This document shows positions 25,393 through 40,300 of a stretch of DNA of 64,000 nucleotides, piece by piece (position 1 is the first letter of the stretch; each line of letters starts with the position of its first letter). The notes under the pieces were generated by a model. The model saw nothing but the letters and a program-made list of their open reading frames with translations. It was not told the DNA's origin and ran no database searches. The stretch lies in contig OZ023206.1 in the NCBI GenBank assembly GCA_963995525.1, positions 20,324,002-20,388,001 of the forward strand, given 5' to 3'. Source of the DNA: Escarpia spicata (lineage: Eukaryota > Annelida > Polychaeta > Sabellida > Siboglinidae). The translations under genes and the position numbers were made by a program.

Positions 25393-28300
25393 AAATAAAT
25401 AATTAAACTTAGGCCTTGAAAAATGTGCAAACTTGTACGTAAGCACACTAAAATAAAAAAGTGCAAATTATAAAATAATATCTTTAATTACCAAACTAGC
25501 CTATAATAATCATAAATATTGTTCCAAATGTATGTCCTGATTATTCAAACTCTGCCCAAAGCTAGTACTTGTATTTAAATGTAGTAGTGTTGCACTCAGA
25601 TGCATGTATACAGTATATTTGCCACTTCTTTTTTGGTGTTTCCCAGTTTATTCGCTAGGTGACACCACCAAACTACATGGCCTTCACCTTGCCGATGTTG
25701 GTCATACATTTTTGTCACCAGTCAAACTTTGATTTAGGCCGTATTTATTTGTAGATAAAGAACAAAATGCATGCTTAACTCTGATCTAAAACTGAGACAA
25801 CTTCCAAACCCCGTAACATTTAGTCCAAACGATGCAGCAAAACTATGAAAAATGGCATTCAGACTGCACTGCCGGTGCCACGGCACAGTCTCAGATGTTT
25901 ACACTTGGCGTTCGTTGGCTTTGCTATTGAATGCAACTGTTTACATGATAAGAGTTCAGTTCTGACAAACTATTGTTGAATTATTATCAAAGTTGTATTT
26001 TACAGTCTCCTATAACTGAGTCGGGTCTAAGAATTCTAACGAAGTATGCATCGGATACAGCCTAGCCATGTTCGCCGAGATAAACCGGTGGGGTTTGTGA
26101 ACCGGCAGTGTCGGGCCAATAACGTGAACATTTTGGCAAATTGAATCGGCAGGACAGATTTCAAAGGCCTTAATTTTGAACACTGCATATAACATTTATA
26201 TCCATCGCGAAGTTAGAGCCAATGTGGAAGACATAGCTGTGAATGTCAGTGACAGGGCAGATGATCAGAAAGGTATTTAAAATAGTCACTGTGAACATCA
26301 AAATCTTGTTCTTGTGAGCATTCTCAGTGTGTGTGTGTGTGCATGTGTGCGTGCGCGTGTGTGTGTGCATGCATGTGTAACACTGGGCAGACATGTATAT
26401 TATATCAATGGTAGGTTACCATGTTGGACTCACATACCTGCCCACTGGTAGTTGCACCGGTCAGCTGGGCTGATGCAGCGGTCTGTCGTGTGGATGGCTG
26501 AGGTTGGCCATGGACAGCACCCACAGAACGTGTAGAGATGGCTCCTACCGACACAGCAAAGTTATTTCATGACACAGCTCACACAGTATTGTTTTGCTGT
26601 CATCATCAACAAAAGCAAGGTTGGCACACTGCAGCCGTCTGCAAAAACTATAGAAAGCAAGTGTTTGCTGAACAATTTGGCACTTTTTTGTCAATACTTA
26701 CATTTAGATTTTCTCCCCAAATATAAGCAAACACTAGCGAAACAAATGTGTGGTTTACACGCAAAGAGAGCATTGACAAAGTACATACTGTAAATTTCCG
26801 TGTATAATACACATTTTTTTCTTTCAGTTTTTACTCAAAAGTCGGGGTGCGTATTATATTTGGTGCTAAGGCCAATAAAAAATTGTTCTTACCAATTTAT
26901 TAATGTTTGCAGACCAGGATAACGCTGATGGAAAACTAGTAATATTACCAAAGTCAGCGTGATGTCACAATCACATAAACCACCGCAACAACGCAGACAA
27001 AATGCAAGAATCGGACTCCTGTAATCGCCTCTCTAGCTCTAAACTAGCAGCAAGAAATGACAAAGACGAGAGCCCATATGTGTGACATCGTGAATAACAC
27101 CAATGAGCGGGAAGCGTACGAGACCGGGAAGCGCGTCCTGCTGGCGTTCCAGAATCACATGAATGATGCCCGCATCACGGGTCGAGTAGCAACAAGTGTG
27201 ACTCCAAGTTTAAAGTTGTGAATGCAAGTGTTGTGAATGTAAATAAAGGCGAATGTAGCTCATGTATGCTTCGCAGTTGAATGTACCAGGTTTACATGTA
27301 GCATTTAAGAATAGAACTTGGTGTTAATTAAAGTGAAATCAGAATGACACAATGTAAGCCCTGATTTAATCAGTTGCGCAATCGTCAATCTACAACACAA
27401 GTCACTAGCGAGCAACAAGCTGGCAGCAATGCTGTAATTTGCGTAGGTGACACGTTTACGATTCTGAGATGGATTTATGGGTTCAAGCAAAATATTAGAA
27501 GCGGGGAAATCAGGAACTGATGTCAACAGTCGAGGGTGCGTATTATACATGGTGATATGAAAATTCTATAAAAATTTAGTAAAAGTCATGGTGCATATTA
27601 TACATGGGGGCGTATTATACACGGAAATTTACGGTATATGTATACTGTTATGAATGCTCAAAGATTGGAAATATAGATTAACAGTTTTGCTTGCACACTT
27701 TTAAGTTGCACTAATTGAAACTTACTTGAACGTATGATGTTTTCTTAAAGCGATAAAGGTGACATGAACGTATTAGAAAAAACGTTATAGTAAATAGAAT
27801 ATATACAAAGTAAGGCGATCATGTAATCAAAAAAATAAATAAAAACTTAGTTTTCATAAAATTACGCAAATAAGAACGTTTCCTCACAGAACGTCTAAGA
27901 TATTTTGCATTCAGCTGTTTCCGTGAGCGTGACATAATATGTGTCAAAAAAGCTGGCAGCTGGTCACCATTCGCATCATATTGGTTTTTCGAAGTTAGCC
28001 ATGTGCGCACAATACATGAAAACTACCACTTACAGCTGCCAAACTTCTCCTCACATATCTTACATACATACACACACACTTCTTCTTCTATGTGCCATGT
28101 CTGTCACAGGCATTGGTGATCATGGCCCTCCAAACCGCACGGTCGTGTGTAGTTTGTAGCAGTTCTGTTGTGCTCCTTCCACACCATGTTGCGAGACTAT
28201 TTATTATTTTTATTCTCTGGCGTCCTCTGGATCTTTTTCCTTCTATCTTTCCTGTTGTTACTATTTGTTCTAACTTTTTCTTTCTCATGACATGGCCTAT

Positions 28301-31300
28301 AAATCGTGCTTGTTGTGTTCTAACTTTGTTGATGATCGTTCTTTTTGATTTGGCTGTCCTAAGGATGACTTCATTGCTTTGCTTTGCAGTCCACGGCACT
28401 CGCAGCATTCTTCTTAAGAACCACATTTCAGTGGCTTCTATGGTTTTTGTGAACTGTTGGTTATTGTCCAGGATTCACATCCATATAGCAGTATGGGCTC
28501 TATGTAGCATTGCAGTAGTGTCAGGCACAGTACAAGACACCTACACAGTGGGACTTTCTTCTACTCCCTTGGCAGGAGATAAGATAGGGTTGAGAATGTC
28601 CAAGGGAAGTGAAAAGACTGTGCTGGACATGCGTTATAGTGGTCTTAGGGGATAGCTAGGCACTGTAATTGGCAGGAATGTGAGGGATAGCATTTGGCTT
28701 GTTTTAAATGACAATGACATAGGGAGTTGTAAGAGAGAACTGAGGGTTGACAGGGGCACACAGAGTGCAGGGTGTGCAGCCAGGAGGGTTGACAGGGGCA
28801 CAAAGAGTGCAGGGTGTGCAACAAAGAGGGTTGACAGGGGCACACAGAGTGAAGGGTGTGCAGCCAGGAGGGTTGACAGGGGCACACAGAGTGCAAGGTG
28901 TGCAGCCAGGAGGGTTGACAGACCCACACAGAGTGCAGGGTGTGCAGCGAAGAGGGTTGACAGGGGCACACAGAGTGCAGGGTGTGCGGCCAGGAGGGCT
29001 GACAGGGGCACACAGAATGTAGGGTGTGCAGCCAGGAGAGTTGACAGGCCTACACAGATTGCAGGGTGTGCAGCCAGGAGGGTTGACAGGCCCACACAGA
29101 GTGCAGGGTGTGCAGCCAGGAGGGTTGAAAGGCCCACACAGAGTGCAAGGTGTGCAGTCAGGAGGGTTGACAGGGGCACACAGAGTACAAAGTGTGCAGC
29201 CAGGAGGGTTGACAGGGGCACACAGAGTGCAGGGTGTGCAGCCAGGAGGGTTGACAGGCGCAGACAGAATGCAGGGTGTGCAGCCAGGAGGGTTGACAGG
29301 GGCACACTGAGTGCAGGGTGTGCAGTCAGGAGGGTTGACAGGGGCATACAGAGTGCAGGGTGTGCAGCCAGGAGAGTTGACAGGGGCACACAGTGTGCAG
29401 GGTGTGGAGCCAGGAGGGTGGACAGGGGCACACAGAGTGCAGGGTGTGCAGCCAGGAGGGTTGACTGGCGCAAACAGAGTGCAGGGTGTGCAGCCAGGAG
29501 GGTTGACAGGCCCACACAGAGTACAGGGTGTGCAGCCAGAAGGGTGGACAGGGACACACACAGTGCAGGGTGTGCAGCCAGGAGGGTGGACAGGGGCACA
29601 CAGAGTGCAGGGAGGAGGGTTGACAGGTGCACACAGAGTGCAGGGTGTGCAGCCAGGAGGGGTGACAGGTGCACACAGAGTGCAGGGTGTGCAGCCAGGA
29701 GGGTTGACAGCGACACACAGAGTGCAGGGTGTGCAGCCAGGAGGGTTGACAGGCGCACACAGAGTGCAGGGTGTGCAGCCAGGAGGGTTGACAGGCCCAC
29801 ACAGAGTGCTGTGGCACACAGAGCCTGACAGAGTGCAGTGTGTTCAGCCAGGAGGGTTTCCCTCCAGCTTGGGCTGGGAAGTGAGGCTGAGCTGCCTCAG
29901 TGTCGCAGCTGGGCTGGACTTGCATGGGCAGGTTTTAGAGTGTTTCAATTAATTGCAATAGTCCAGGACTTTTATGCTTGGACCTGGAACAACAGAAGCA
30001 ATGTCAACTGTTTTGGTTACATTGAAGGTACCTACAAAACATATCAAAAGTCTTCAGTGATGAAAATTGTGGAAGTGACTTTAAACGAGGAATCAACATT
30101 TCCCATTTACCCCAGGTTAAACAGCATTAATACCTATACTATTTGAAAGTGCATATTTTGCTAATATTCGATATAGCCTCTATTCAATTTCATGGTGATT
30201 GAAACTGGGTATTCATAAACACACTACAAAGGTTCCATCTGCTGGAAAGAATGCACGCGAAGACGCTCAAAAGTAAGTAGGCTTACATAACGGTACGTTC
30301 ACGTTTTATGTAGATGCCCACGCTTCAATTAAATAATTTATGTTTAGTCAAATCAATGTTAACACATTCTCTCGTGATATCGTATTAACAAATAGCAACA
30401 ACGCACTAGTATTTATACATATTTGCAAAGTATGATCAAAAAGTGAGCGATACTAAAGGGTTATCGAATATGGGTTCCAGGTTGTGCGGTATGTTGTCAC
30501 GCTGAACGCTTTCGTGTAATGGTATAATATAAAGTAATAATATATGTATATAATATATATAATGTATATTAATAATTAATAACATATATACAACATTTGT
30601 ATTAAACATATTTGTTGGTTTTTTAAATGATCTCATTGTTGCTTGAAGCATAGCAGAATCCGAAATGGATTTCTGTGTGTTCTGCCAGCAAACCCTAACT
30701 AATGGCCATGCAACAGTATCCCTTTGCGAGAAGTGTAGCCGAGGCATCAATAAAGCCAGCAAACAACGTAGAGACTCCATTGAGACTGCATGTTCCCGGA
30801 CAAGTGGTGCACCAGGAATGCCGCTGTTCGTACTGCAATCCGACAAAAATTGCGCAATCCATTAGAGATTATGAGAAACCCGGACCAAATCTCCAGACTT
30901 CGTTGCTGCGATCAGCAGAGCAGACGTTTAACTACAAAACTGATTGCTTATTCTGTGGGACGACAGTACGTTTTGACAGAAGGAAAAGACAAGGAGATGT
31001 GTATACTGTGGCTACAAGAGAATGCAAGGAAACATAGCTGGAGAAATGGTCTACAAGAAGAGATGCCTGGGCTGATCATGTTCGGGCCCGGTTGCTCGCT
31101 GCGCATGATCTGCTTGCTGCTGACGCCGTATATCACCAAACATGCAACGTCAACTTCCGCACCGGAAAAGTTGTCCCTCAATTGTTTGTGCGTGATGAAG
31201 ACGTCCAGAAAAAGCTGAATGTGGGAGACCAAATAAATCAACAAACATAAGCGATCTTGTCTGTGAAGTCAAAGCTGAAGCAGTTTTTCAGGTCATTCAA

Positions 31301-34300
31301 TTTCTGCAAAATAACGACGATGAACAAACAACTGTATCACATTTGGTAAACAAAACGGCCGAGTACCTGACAAGATCTAACACTGAGCAATACCCCGTAA
31401 AATATATGAAGGCTAGACTGAGGGAACATTTTGGTCACTATGTGATTATCACTACTATAAATCACTAAATCACTCAAATGTGGTGACTATGGGGAAGATG
31501 GCTGAAAATGTACTGCTTGAGTTTCATGCTAGTCAATCAAATGATCCAAAGAGCGCGAGAATCCGCATAATACAGGCTGCTGGAAAGTTTGTGCGGGAGG
31601 ACAGCAAGGCAATAGACACATCATGTGAATCGTACTCAGCGTCAATTGAAATCGAATCTGAAGAAGCTTGTCTCAGCTGCTTACCTTCCAGCTTGAAGAT
31701 GTTGCTTGAAGGAATCGTGAAGGGAAGAGGTGTTGGTGCAAAGGAAGTATCCATTGGACAAGCCACCATGCAAGCAGCGCGACCCCAGGGGTTGTTTGTC
31801 CCACTTCAGATTGCATTAGCAGTGCAATTACATCATCATTTTGCATCTCGTTTTCTCACTGCAGTTCGAACAAAGAGGTCAAACGGTTTGGACAGAATGC
31901 GGCTGTAGATCAAGGCACTGACATACCCGTCTACACCACAGAGTGTGTTCAGTATGCAGCTGATAACGTCGACCACAACATCAGGACTCTAGATGGGAAT
32001 GACACATTCCACGGCATGGGCATTATAGCGATGGTCACACCAGGAACAAAAAAAAGAGTCGCCCAGTCCCTAGAGCCCAAGTGAGTAGGAGATATCGACA
32101 ACTGGGCATATACACATCCAGTACCACTGAGTATAGACAACCGCGCTTTGGCAGAGCTGACGTACCAGACCGTCACTATGCAGACAGTCCAGGATCCTAC
32201 TGCAAATTTAGATACGCTGTGGCAAACTTCGCTCCTGTTCGGACCATCAAGGCCATCGTGGTCTGGACTAATGCAAGTTGTCCATCACGGTGTCCATCCA
32301 CCTAAGTCATCTGTCATGTTTCTACCTATGATAGACACGAGCTCAAGTGACACATACCATCTACTCCAAACTCAACTATGTCGCCCAACATGACCAACGT
32401 CATAGTATGCCAACTATCGTAACTTTTCACCAGCCATTATGGTGGAGAGCATTATCAATCATACTTTTCGAACCTGATGGAAGCCCACAGCGATGCATAG
32501 TGCTTAGATTGGGTGCTTTCCACATGAAGATGAGCTTTCTTGGAAGCACAGGTCACCTGGTGGCCGGCTCGTTTTGAAGGAATTGCTAGAGTTAATCTAT
32601 GCATCAAAAGCAGTGGAGCACATCCTGACAGGAAAGGCCATTTCAAGAGCAGTACGTGCACACCTCGTGTTAGATGCAGTTCTGAATGGGCTCCTACTCT
32701 CCAACTCCTTAGAGGTCCCCCTTCCTAAACCACATGATGCACTACAACAGCAAGATGTTGATCCAACAGGTGAAATTGCATTAGCAGCCGAAGGTGAAGT
32801 CCATCCAGACTTAGTTGTGGCACGCCAGTTGTGTCAACACATTGTGTCTTTGTCGAATGACCGTACACACAGCTGTGGCTACAGTACATGGATATGGTCC
32901 GGATTCTTCGGAAATTCATAAAGGCAGAGCGCATGGGAAACTGGTATCTACATTTTAAAGCTGTGTCGGAGATGCTACCTAATCTGGCTGTCTCCGGGCA
33001 TTCTTTGTATGCTAAGTCAGCCAGGCTTTACTTGCAATCCATGCTCAGCTTACAGAAGGAACATCCTGATGTACACAACAACTTTGTCTCGGGATTTCAT
33101 GTTGTCAGACGAAGTAACCACGCCTGGGCGGGCTTGTCAGCGGACTTCATGATTGAACAAGTACTCGTGCGCATCATGAAGACAAGCGGGGGACTGACGA
33201 GGGGAAGAGGGATGACCAAGCAGCAACGACTGACCTGGCTGCTGTCCATGCCAGCCTGTGCAGCGATTAACAGCTCAATGCAAGAACTGACTGGAGTTAA
33301 ACACAACACAAGTGAACAACACAAGGACATAACCAAATCAAGACAGCATCGCGACATGAAAGACCTACACACCCTACTGCTGGCTCTGGAGGACAGCACG
33401 AAAGACCTACACACCCTACTGTTGGCTCGAGGACAGCACGAAAGACCTACACACCCTACTGCTGGCTCTAGAGGACAGCACGAAAGACCTACACACCCTA
33501 CTGCTGGCTCTGGAGGACAGCACGAAAGACCTACGCACCCTACTGCTGGCTCTGGAGGACAGCATGAGAGACCTACGCACCCTACTGCTGGCTCTGGAGG
33601 ACAGCATGAAAGACCTACGCACCCTACTGCTGGCTCTGGAGGACAGCATGAAAGACCTACGCACCCTACTGCTGGCTCTAGAGGACAGCATGAAAGACCT
33701 ACGCACCCTACTGCTGGCTCTAGAGGACAGCATGAAAGACCTACGCACCCTACTGCTGGCTCTGGAGGACAGCATGAAAGACCTACGCACCCTACTGCTG
33801 GCTCTGGAGGACAGCATGAAAGACCTACACACCCTACTGCTGGCTCTGGAGGACAGCATGAAAGACCTACACACCCTACTGCTGGCTCTGGAGGACAGCA
33901 TGAAAGACCTACACACCCTACTGCTGGCTCTGGAGGACAGCATGAAAGACCTACACACCCTACTGCTGGCTCTGGAGGACAGCATGAAAGACCTACACAC
34001 CCTACTGCTGGCTCTGGAGGACAGCATGAAAGACCTACACACCCTACTGCTGGCTCTGGAGGACAGCATGAAAGACCTACACACCCTACTGCTGGCTCTG
34101 GAGGACAGCATGAAAGACCTACACACCCTACTGCTGGCTCTGGAGGACAGTATGAAAGACCTACACACCCTACTGCTGGCTCTGGAGGACAGCATGAAAG
34201 ACCTACACACCCTACTGCTGGCTCTGGAGGACAGTATGAAAGACCTACACACCCTACTGCTGGCTCTGGAGGACAGTATGAAAGACCTACACACCCTACT

Positions 34301-37300
34301 GCTGACTCTAGAGGACAGTATGAAAGACCTACACACCCTACTGCTGGCTCTAGAGGACAGTATGAAAGACCTACACACCCTACTGCTGGCTCTAGAGGAC
34401 AGAAGCCCATTTGGAAAGATTCACGTGTTTATGTTTGACCTTATATCAAGTGTTTGTTATACACGATGTTCCCCAATTAAATGTATTTGTTTTATGTTAC
34501 CCATACCATTGATGCTCATGACAGTAGCACACTTTTATACAAAGTAAAAATCATGTCAGTTGAGAGTTAATATGACAATTTCATTATAATTAAGCCTTCG
34601 GGCTAGATTAATGCGTTTATGTTTTGACCTTACATCAGTGGCTCATATAGTTATTATTATGCACATTGTTCCACTATTAAATGTATTTAGGTTATGTTCC
34701 ATATACGACTGATGTTTATGATGGTGACGTACTTATATGCAGAGAATAATCATGCTATATGGAAGACAAACTGGAGATGTAAGTCCAACTAGTGGTGCGA
34801 TTTCTGTGATATTAAAAAAATTATTTCTTAGAAAAAGTTATTTAACATTAAAATATATTAATGTCTATATATGTTGTTATGGTTTCTGAACATATGTGCA
34901 TATTTATGAACACCCATTTTAATAGTTTGGGGTTTACAGAAACATCGTGTTCATTCTTTTTCACGATAATAAAATCGTGACAAAATCGTGCAGCAAAACG
35001 CTACTGAGGGGCCCCCAACATAAGGGTAATTTTGACGTTTCCCAATTTTTAGAAGCGAAGACTTTTGATATGTTATCTAAGATATACGCCTGCTACCAAA
35101 ACTGCAAAAATTGCTTCTGTTGCAATTTGTTCCAATATGACCCTATTTTGGCCATAAAAGTCCTGGACTAAAGAACGTTTCTCAAATTGTGTCCTTTCTA
35201 TAAAACAATACATAAGTTGTTTAGTATATCCAATTTCTGTGGAAACATATCACTGTTAGCCCTAGTTATTGATAACCCGTTAGTGTACACGGTTTTGGGC
35301 AACAGGCATCTTTTATGAGATGTGAACTTCAGTGGTTTATATTTGTAAGTACTTCACTTAAATCAACTTCCCCAAAAGTTTGTTTGCACAACTTTGTTGG
35401 AATATGTATTATATATTTAGCACAAAGATATCTTATGAATCACTTTCCTTATTTTGCTAAAACCAGCATAGAACATTAGCTGAATAGACTTGTGGGCACT
35501 TGTGTAGAATCCGGAACCACCTCGATTTTGCCGTTATAACTTGAGTTTTGCCTAACTCTAATACCTCAGTGAGATAGTTCCATCATTCACCATTATCCTA
35601 AGCATATTTACCTTTAAGAATATTGCGTCTTACATTCATCTGAGGCATAAATAGCACCCCAGCTTGTATCAATATAAGCTGCTATATTGCTCATTTTATG
35701 TGTGCTGTGCAGTAAAGCACGGCTGCAGCGGCACAGACGAGTGCAAACCGGGTCGCTATTTGGGCTTCAAAAGGGTCCAGATTTGATACAAGTGCCGAGT
35801 AGTGTAGTAGTGACGTAGCCTGTTTTTTAGTTTTACTCCCACCACCATCATAAACCAGAAATTCAACATCAGCTACACCAGCATTCTGATTTAATGTGGG
35901 CACATACTATAATGGCAAAATTGAGTGCAAAAGACATCTTAGTTCAGCTACCATTTTCTTTGTTTTTTTCTCCGAGTTCCACATGTTTCCCAAATGCGGT
36001 TACCATTTTGGCGCCATGTTACATGAATGTCTAGATTTCTAGTATGTCGAAACTTCGCAAGGTGTCACCATTGGAGAAACCAGGGATCCCCTAGGAATAT
36101 TTTGTGATTGGACAACTTACAAGTGATGTCATTCACGTTGTCCAATGGAGTTAATTCCAAGAGGTAAATCCTAATCGGCCCTGAGCGACGTTAAGATGAC
36201 TAAACGATGTTGCTACAAATCTGTGATTTTGCAGGAATGTAAGTTACTTTGTGGTGTCATTTTGCACCGCTCGCCGCCGCTGAATAAATCGCAAAAGAAC
36301 TAAAAGAAATGAGCACACAAAATAGCTACGAGGCGGCAATTTCGGCATATTTTGGGGCGAGGCTGCATATACCAGGGGAAACACTGATTATTATTATTAT
36401 AAATACCCCAACCAATATATGTCGCTTACCAGACATGATGCCAAGACTCTTGCAGAATTCCCGCAGTACACGGTCTGTGTTGTGAACCAGCGACACTTTC
36501 TTCACACATGTCTGCAGGTGGGTGTCTAGGAAATGTTCCACTGCCCTGACGATGATCTTGGCGCATCTGTCAATGGGAAACCCCATAGCCCCTGCACTCA
36601 ATGCAGGAAGTGCAATTGAAGACAGATGGTACTTTTGTGCAGCCTCCAAGCTTCTATGGACAGCATCATAGAGGCCTTGCTCCTCACTGTAAAGACCGCC
36701 TTGCCAATATGGTCCTACAGCATGGATCAACTTCTTGCATGGAAGTTGGCCTGGAGTTGATACCCATACACACCCAACTCCCAGACTACTGTACTCTTTA
36801 ATGTAGTAGTCACACTCCTGCTGAATCTCTGGTCCACCTGCAACAACAAGGTATCTCAGCAGGGGCTTAGCCAGAGACCCTTCTGATGGTTTTCAAGACA
36901 GGCAGATGACTGGTCAAGATGGGTAATTACAACTGATAAGACTGGAGGAATTTAGAGGGGGCCAGCTGGCCAATAGATTAACTAATAATTCTATAAGTCT
37001 ACTGGGCCTGCATTAATGACTATCATCAGCACAACTGGTAGTGAAACAAATTGAATGGATCAGTATTAATTAAATAAACGGCTTAAATCCTGGTTTGTGA
37101 TTGAAAAAATAAACTGGCCAACAATGTGTATGATTGAAGTGAATGACTTCCACACAAGCCGTTCCCATGCTAAACAGCACACTTTTGATTAATTCAAGAC
37201 TGGCAAAACATTATTTCTGGCTAAGGGGCTGGGCCCGTATTCTCGAACGACTTACGAATTTCTTAGCGCCATTTTTACATAAAAATGACGTCAAAAGAGC

Positions 37301-40300
37301 GTAAGTTAAGATTTTTTCGCAAGTGCTATTCTCGAAACATTTACTATGCGAACATTCGCAAATATGGCGTATATTTCATCGCAAAGTTACGCCAACGGAA
37401 GAGGTCGCGTAACTTTTTCATAACTTTTGTGGTATTGCTTTCAGATGGAGATTTCTCAGTTATTTGCTGTTACAACGTCGCAAAAACACATTAGTAAATT
37501 GTGTGTGATTCAATGACACTAATGTGTGTTTGTCAATTTTTATTGACCGCTGAAATTGCATAAATACAGTCTTTGAAAGCGGCCCCGCGCCTACACTGCT
37601 AGCCAATGCAACATTCCACAATAAAAAGTGAACAAGCGGGACCAGCCAACAAACGGGACCGATTAGTAATTCACTGCAGTAATTTATTAGATTCACTGCG
37701 TACACAATTACAATTTGGGTAGGCACGTTTAACTACACTTGAAACCACAATTTCTATTTCAGAACACAACAGTATTGCAGACATGAAAATCTATATATCA
37801 ATGTAAAAAGGACACTATTTCTTTATATAAACATATTTAATTTATTATTTATCATGGCCATGGAACACAGATTTTGCCAAATGTATTTAATGTTTCATAT
37901 GTACATTATGTTAATGTTCCACCACATCTACATAAAACTTAATAGGTAAGTAAGCTTGGCTGCCACTTTCAGATATATATGCTGCTTGAGAAATGCTATA
38001 TTAAGTGCATCAATATTATGACAACTCGTGATAGATTGCATCATTTATTCAAACATTGACAATACCATCCAAAACAAATATGTACTATTATAATGTAAAT
38101 GATAATTATGTATATAAAATTATATATATATATATAATATAGATACTACAATATGATATGTTTGAATACACCTACTTTTGTGTCTACAAAGTAACATAAC
38201 ACTTGTAAATATAATGTGCGAGTACACCTGTATTGTTAAAATAAGTTTGATCTTGAAACAGTGCATATACACTAAACCTCAGATATAACAATATACACAC
38301 AGGCCAACCTAGCAGTCATAATTATGGAGAAATAAATTGTGTCTGTTTCTGTTTTCTAGGTAGTCATAAATGGAAAATACTGCTGACTATGACAATTACG
38401 GGCTGATATAAAACATTACCGTAAATTTTTGGCACATCCTATTTTCCAGGTGCCAATAATCCAATTTCTTTTCTCACCAAATCGAATTACCAACAGAAGA
38501 CATAACATTTATCTTGACCTTGTTTTACAAAAAGTAACAACTGAATCAGTATAAAGAAGATTGCTAATATACTGCTTTTACCAGTAGATCTTAGTATACC
38601 AGGTCATTGAATTTTATATAGTCTCCAAAGCGATTGATCTGCATCATAGAAATCCTTTATATAATTTATTTTGAAAAATAAATACCACTGTTAACAATTT
38701 ATGCAAACAATGGATATTAATGAAAAGTATTATAATAACTCCAGATGTCATAGGAAAACAAGAAACTTGTTGGTATAATGAGGTGTTCGTACACGAATTA
38801 GTATTTAAGGTATTTGATGTATAATTGATGTAATGTGAATTTATGGTGGTCTTCCTGGTGTTCATAGTATGTTCGAGTTTCAATGTATCCTTGAGACATT
38901 GCAAAGAGAAGAAATGTGCCACATCCACGAAGAGCATTGCAGAACATGATGTTAATACAATGAAATGTTGATGTCACTGCAGCACCAATACATGGAGCAG
39001 CACAGGCTACGCATGATTCGTAGACTGTTTAGCCACTTTAGATTTTTCTTTTCTGCAGCTACATTGTCTTCTTGGTGCTGACCATGTCCAGTTGTATCTT
39101 TTTGCATCTTTTAATTTCAAGATATAGCAGTCATTCTAGTCCATAATCTGGTGATACCTAAAACATAAATGTAGACATATTATACATAGTTGTACTCTAT
39201 AGTGTCCTTACAATACACGGGCAAAGTAGATACTACCCAGTATTTATAAAATGTTTTAACATGTAAAAAAAACTAGGCTGTTCCAGACAACAACACCACT
39301 GATAGAGTACACTATTGTGTATATTTCATCATAACCATAACCACATATTGTAATTTACCTTCCATTCCCACTGGTTTTCAGCCTTTGGGTGTGGTATCAT
39401 GGTTATTTGGTAGATGATGCTGGATGTGTGCTGTAAGTACAGAAAATGTCATTGTAGTTGTTTTGTAGCAATAGTCTGTATTGCATTGATTTGTTATGTT
39501 ATTATGCACTGAGTACATGAAATACTGTTCTTTGACAATCTTTATTCCTCACTACCTTAGCCCTATACATAGACACATCATCTAACATAGTCCATATTCA
39601 GGGGCGGATCCAGAGTGGGTAGTCTATGGAGGCACAAATTTGAACAATAGTAGTGGGAGTGCATGTATAAATGTCAACAAGTGTTATCCTATGATGCTTT
39701 GTGCTTAAATATGCATTGGCACAAAATAATAAATCCACAAAGAGCTTATACATTTACCGAAAAATCTCCACTTTAATTTCAATAGTATTTAGGCTTAATA
39801 CCTTCCGTAGTGGAAAGGGGGCAGCAGTTTTCTCAGAGAACCTGCTGCGATCTGTTGACAGTGGGACAGGTTGCATCTATTTAAACTAGATTCGCAGGGG
39901 GGACTCACAGAAAAGCCTGAAAATGGAGGCATAGATAAAGACAGCACAAATAAATCAGCAAATAACAGTCTGGAAAACTCTTCTGAAGCTGGATATAAAT
40001 GTGTTTGTTTAAATGCAAGGAGTATAGTAAACAAAAGAAATGAACTAAACATTATGGTAGAAGATATTGACCCTCATATAATCGGTATAACCGAATCCTG
40101 GACCACCACCGATATATCAGATGCTGAATTGGGACTGACAGGATATGTAATGTTTAGAAAAGATAGAATAGGAAGAAGGGGAGGTGGAGTTATTTTATAT
40201 ATTAAAGAATCTATTCAGGCTTATGAAATAAAATTTGAAAGAGAAGCAGATTGCGAAGAAGCTGTTTGGTGTAACATAGTTACAGGAAACTCAACGTTAA

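Noticed and set aside
28634..29952. Overlapping open frames of 388, 382, 371 and 213 codons
   Set aside because: All come from a 42-bp tandem repeat; several frames on both strands are open at once, which is what repeat structure alone produces.
8415..34403. CRISPR array
   Set aside because: The arrays are head-to-tail repeats with no unique spacers, in animal DNA.
32888..34547. Frames of 516, 437, 327 and 320 codons
   Set aside because: Only the start (32888-33350) is protein-like, and it belongs to the decayed gene; the rest is the 42-bp array in various frames.
38644..38937. Transposase fragment of the 6.6-kb TIR element
   Set aside because: The 97-codon frame shows no recognisable transposase motif.
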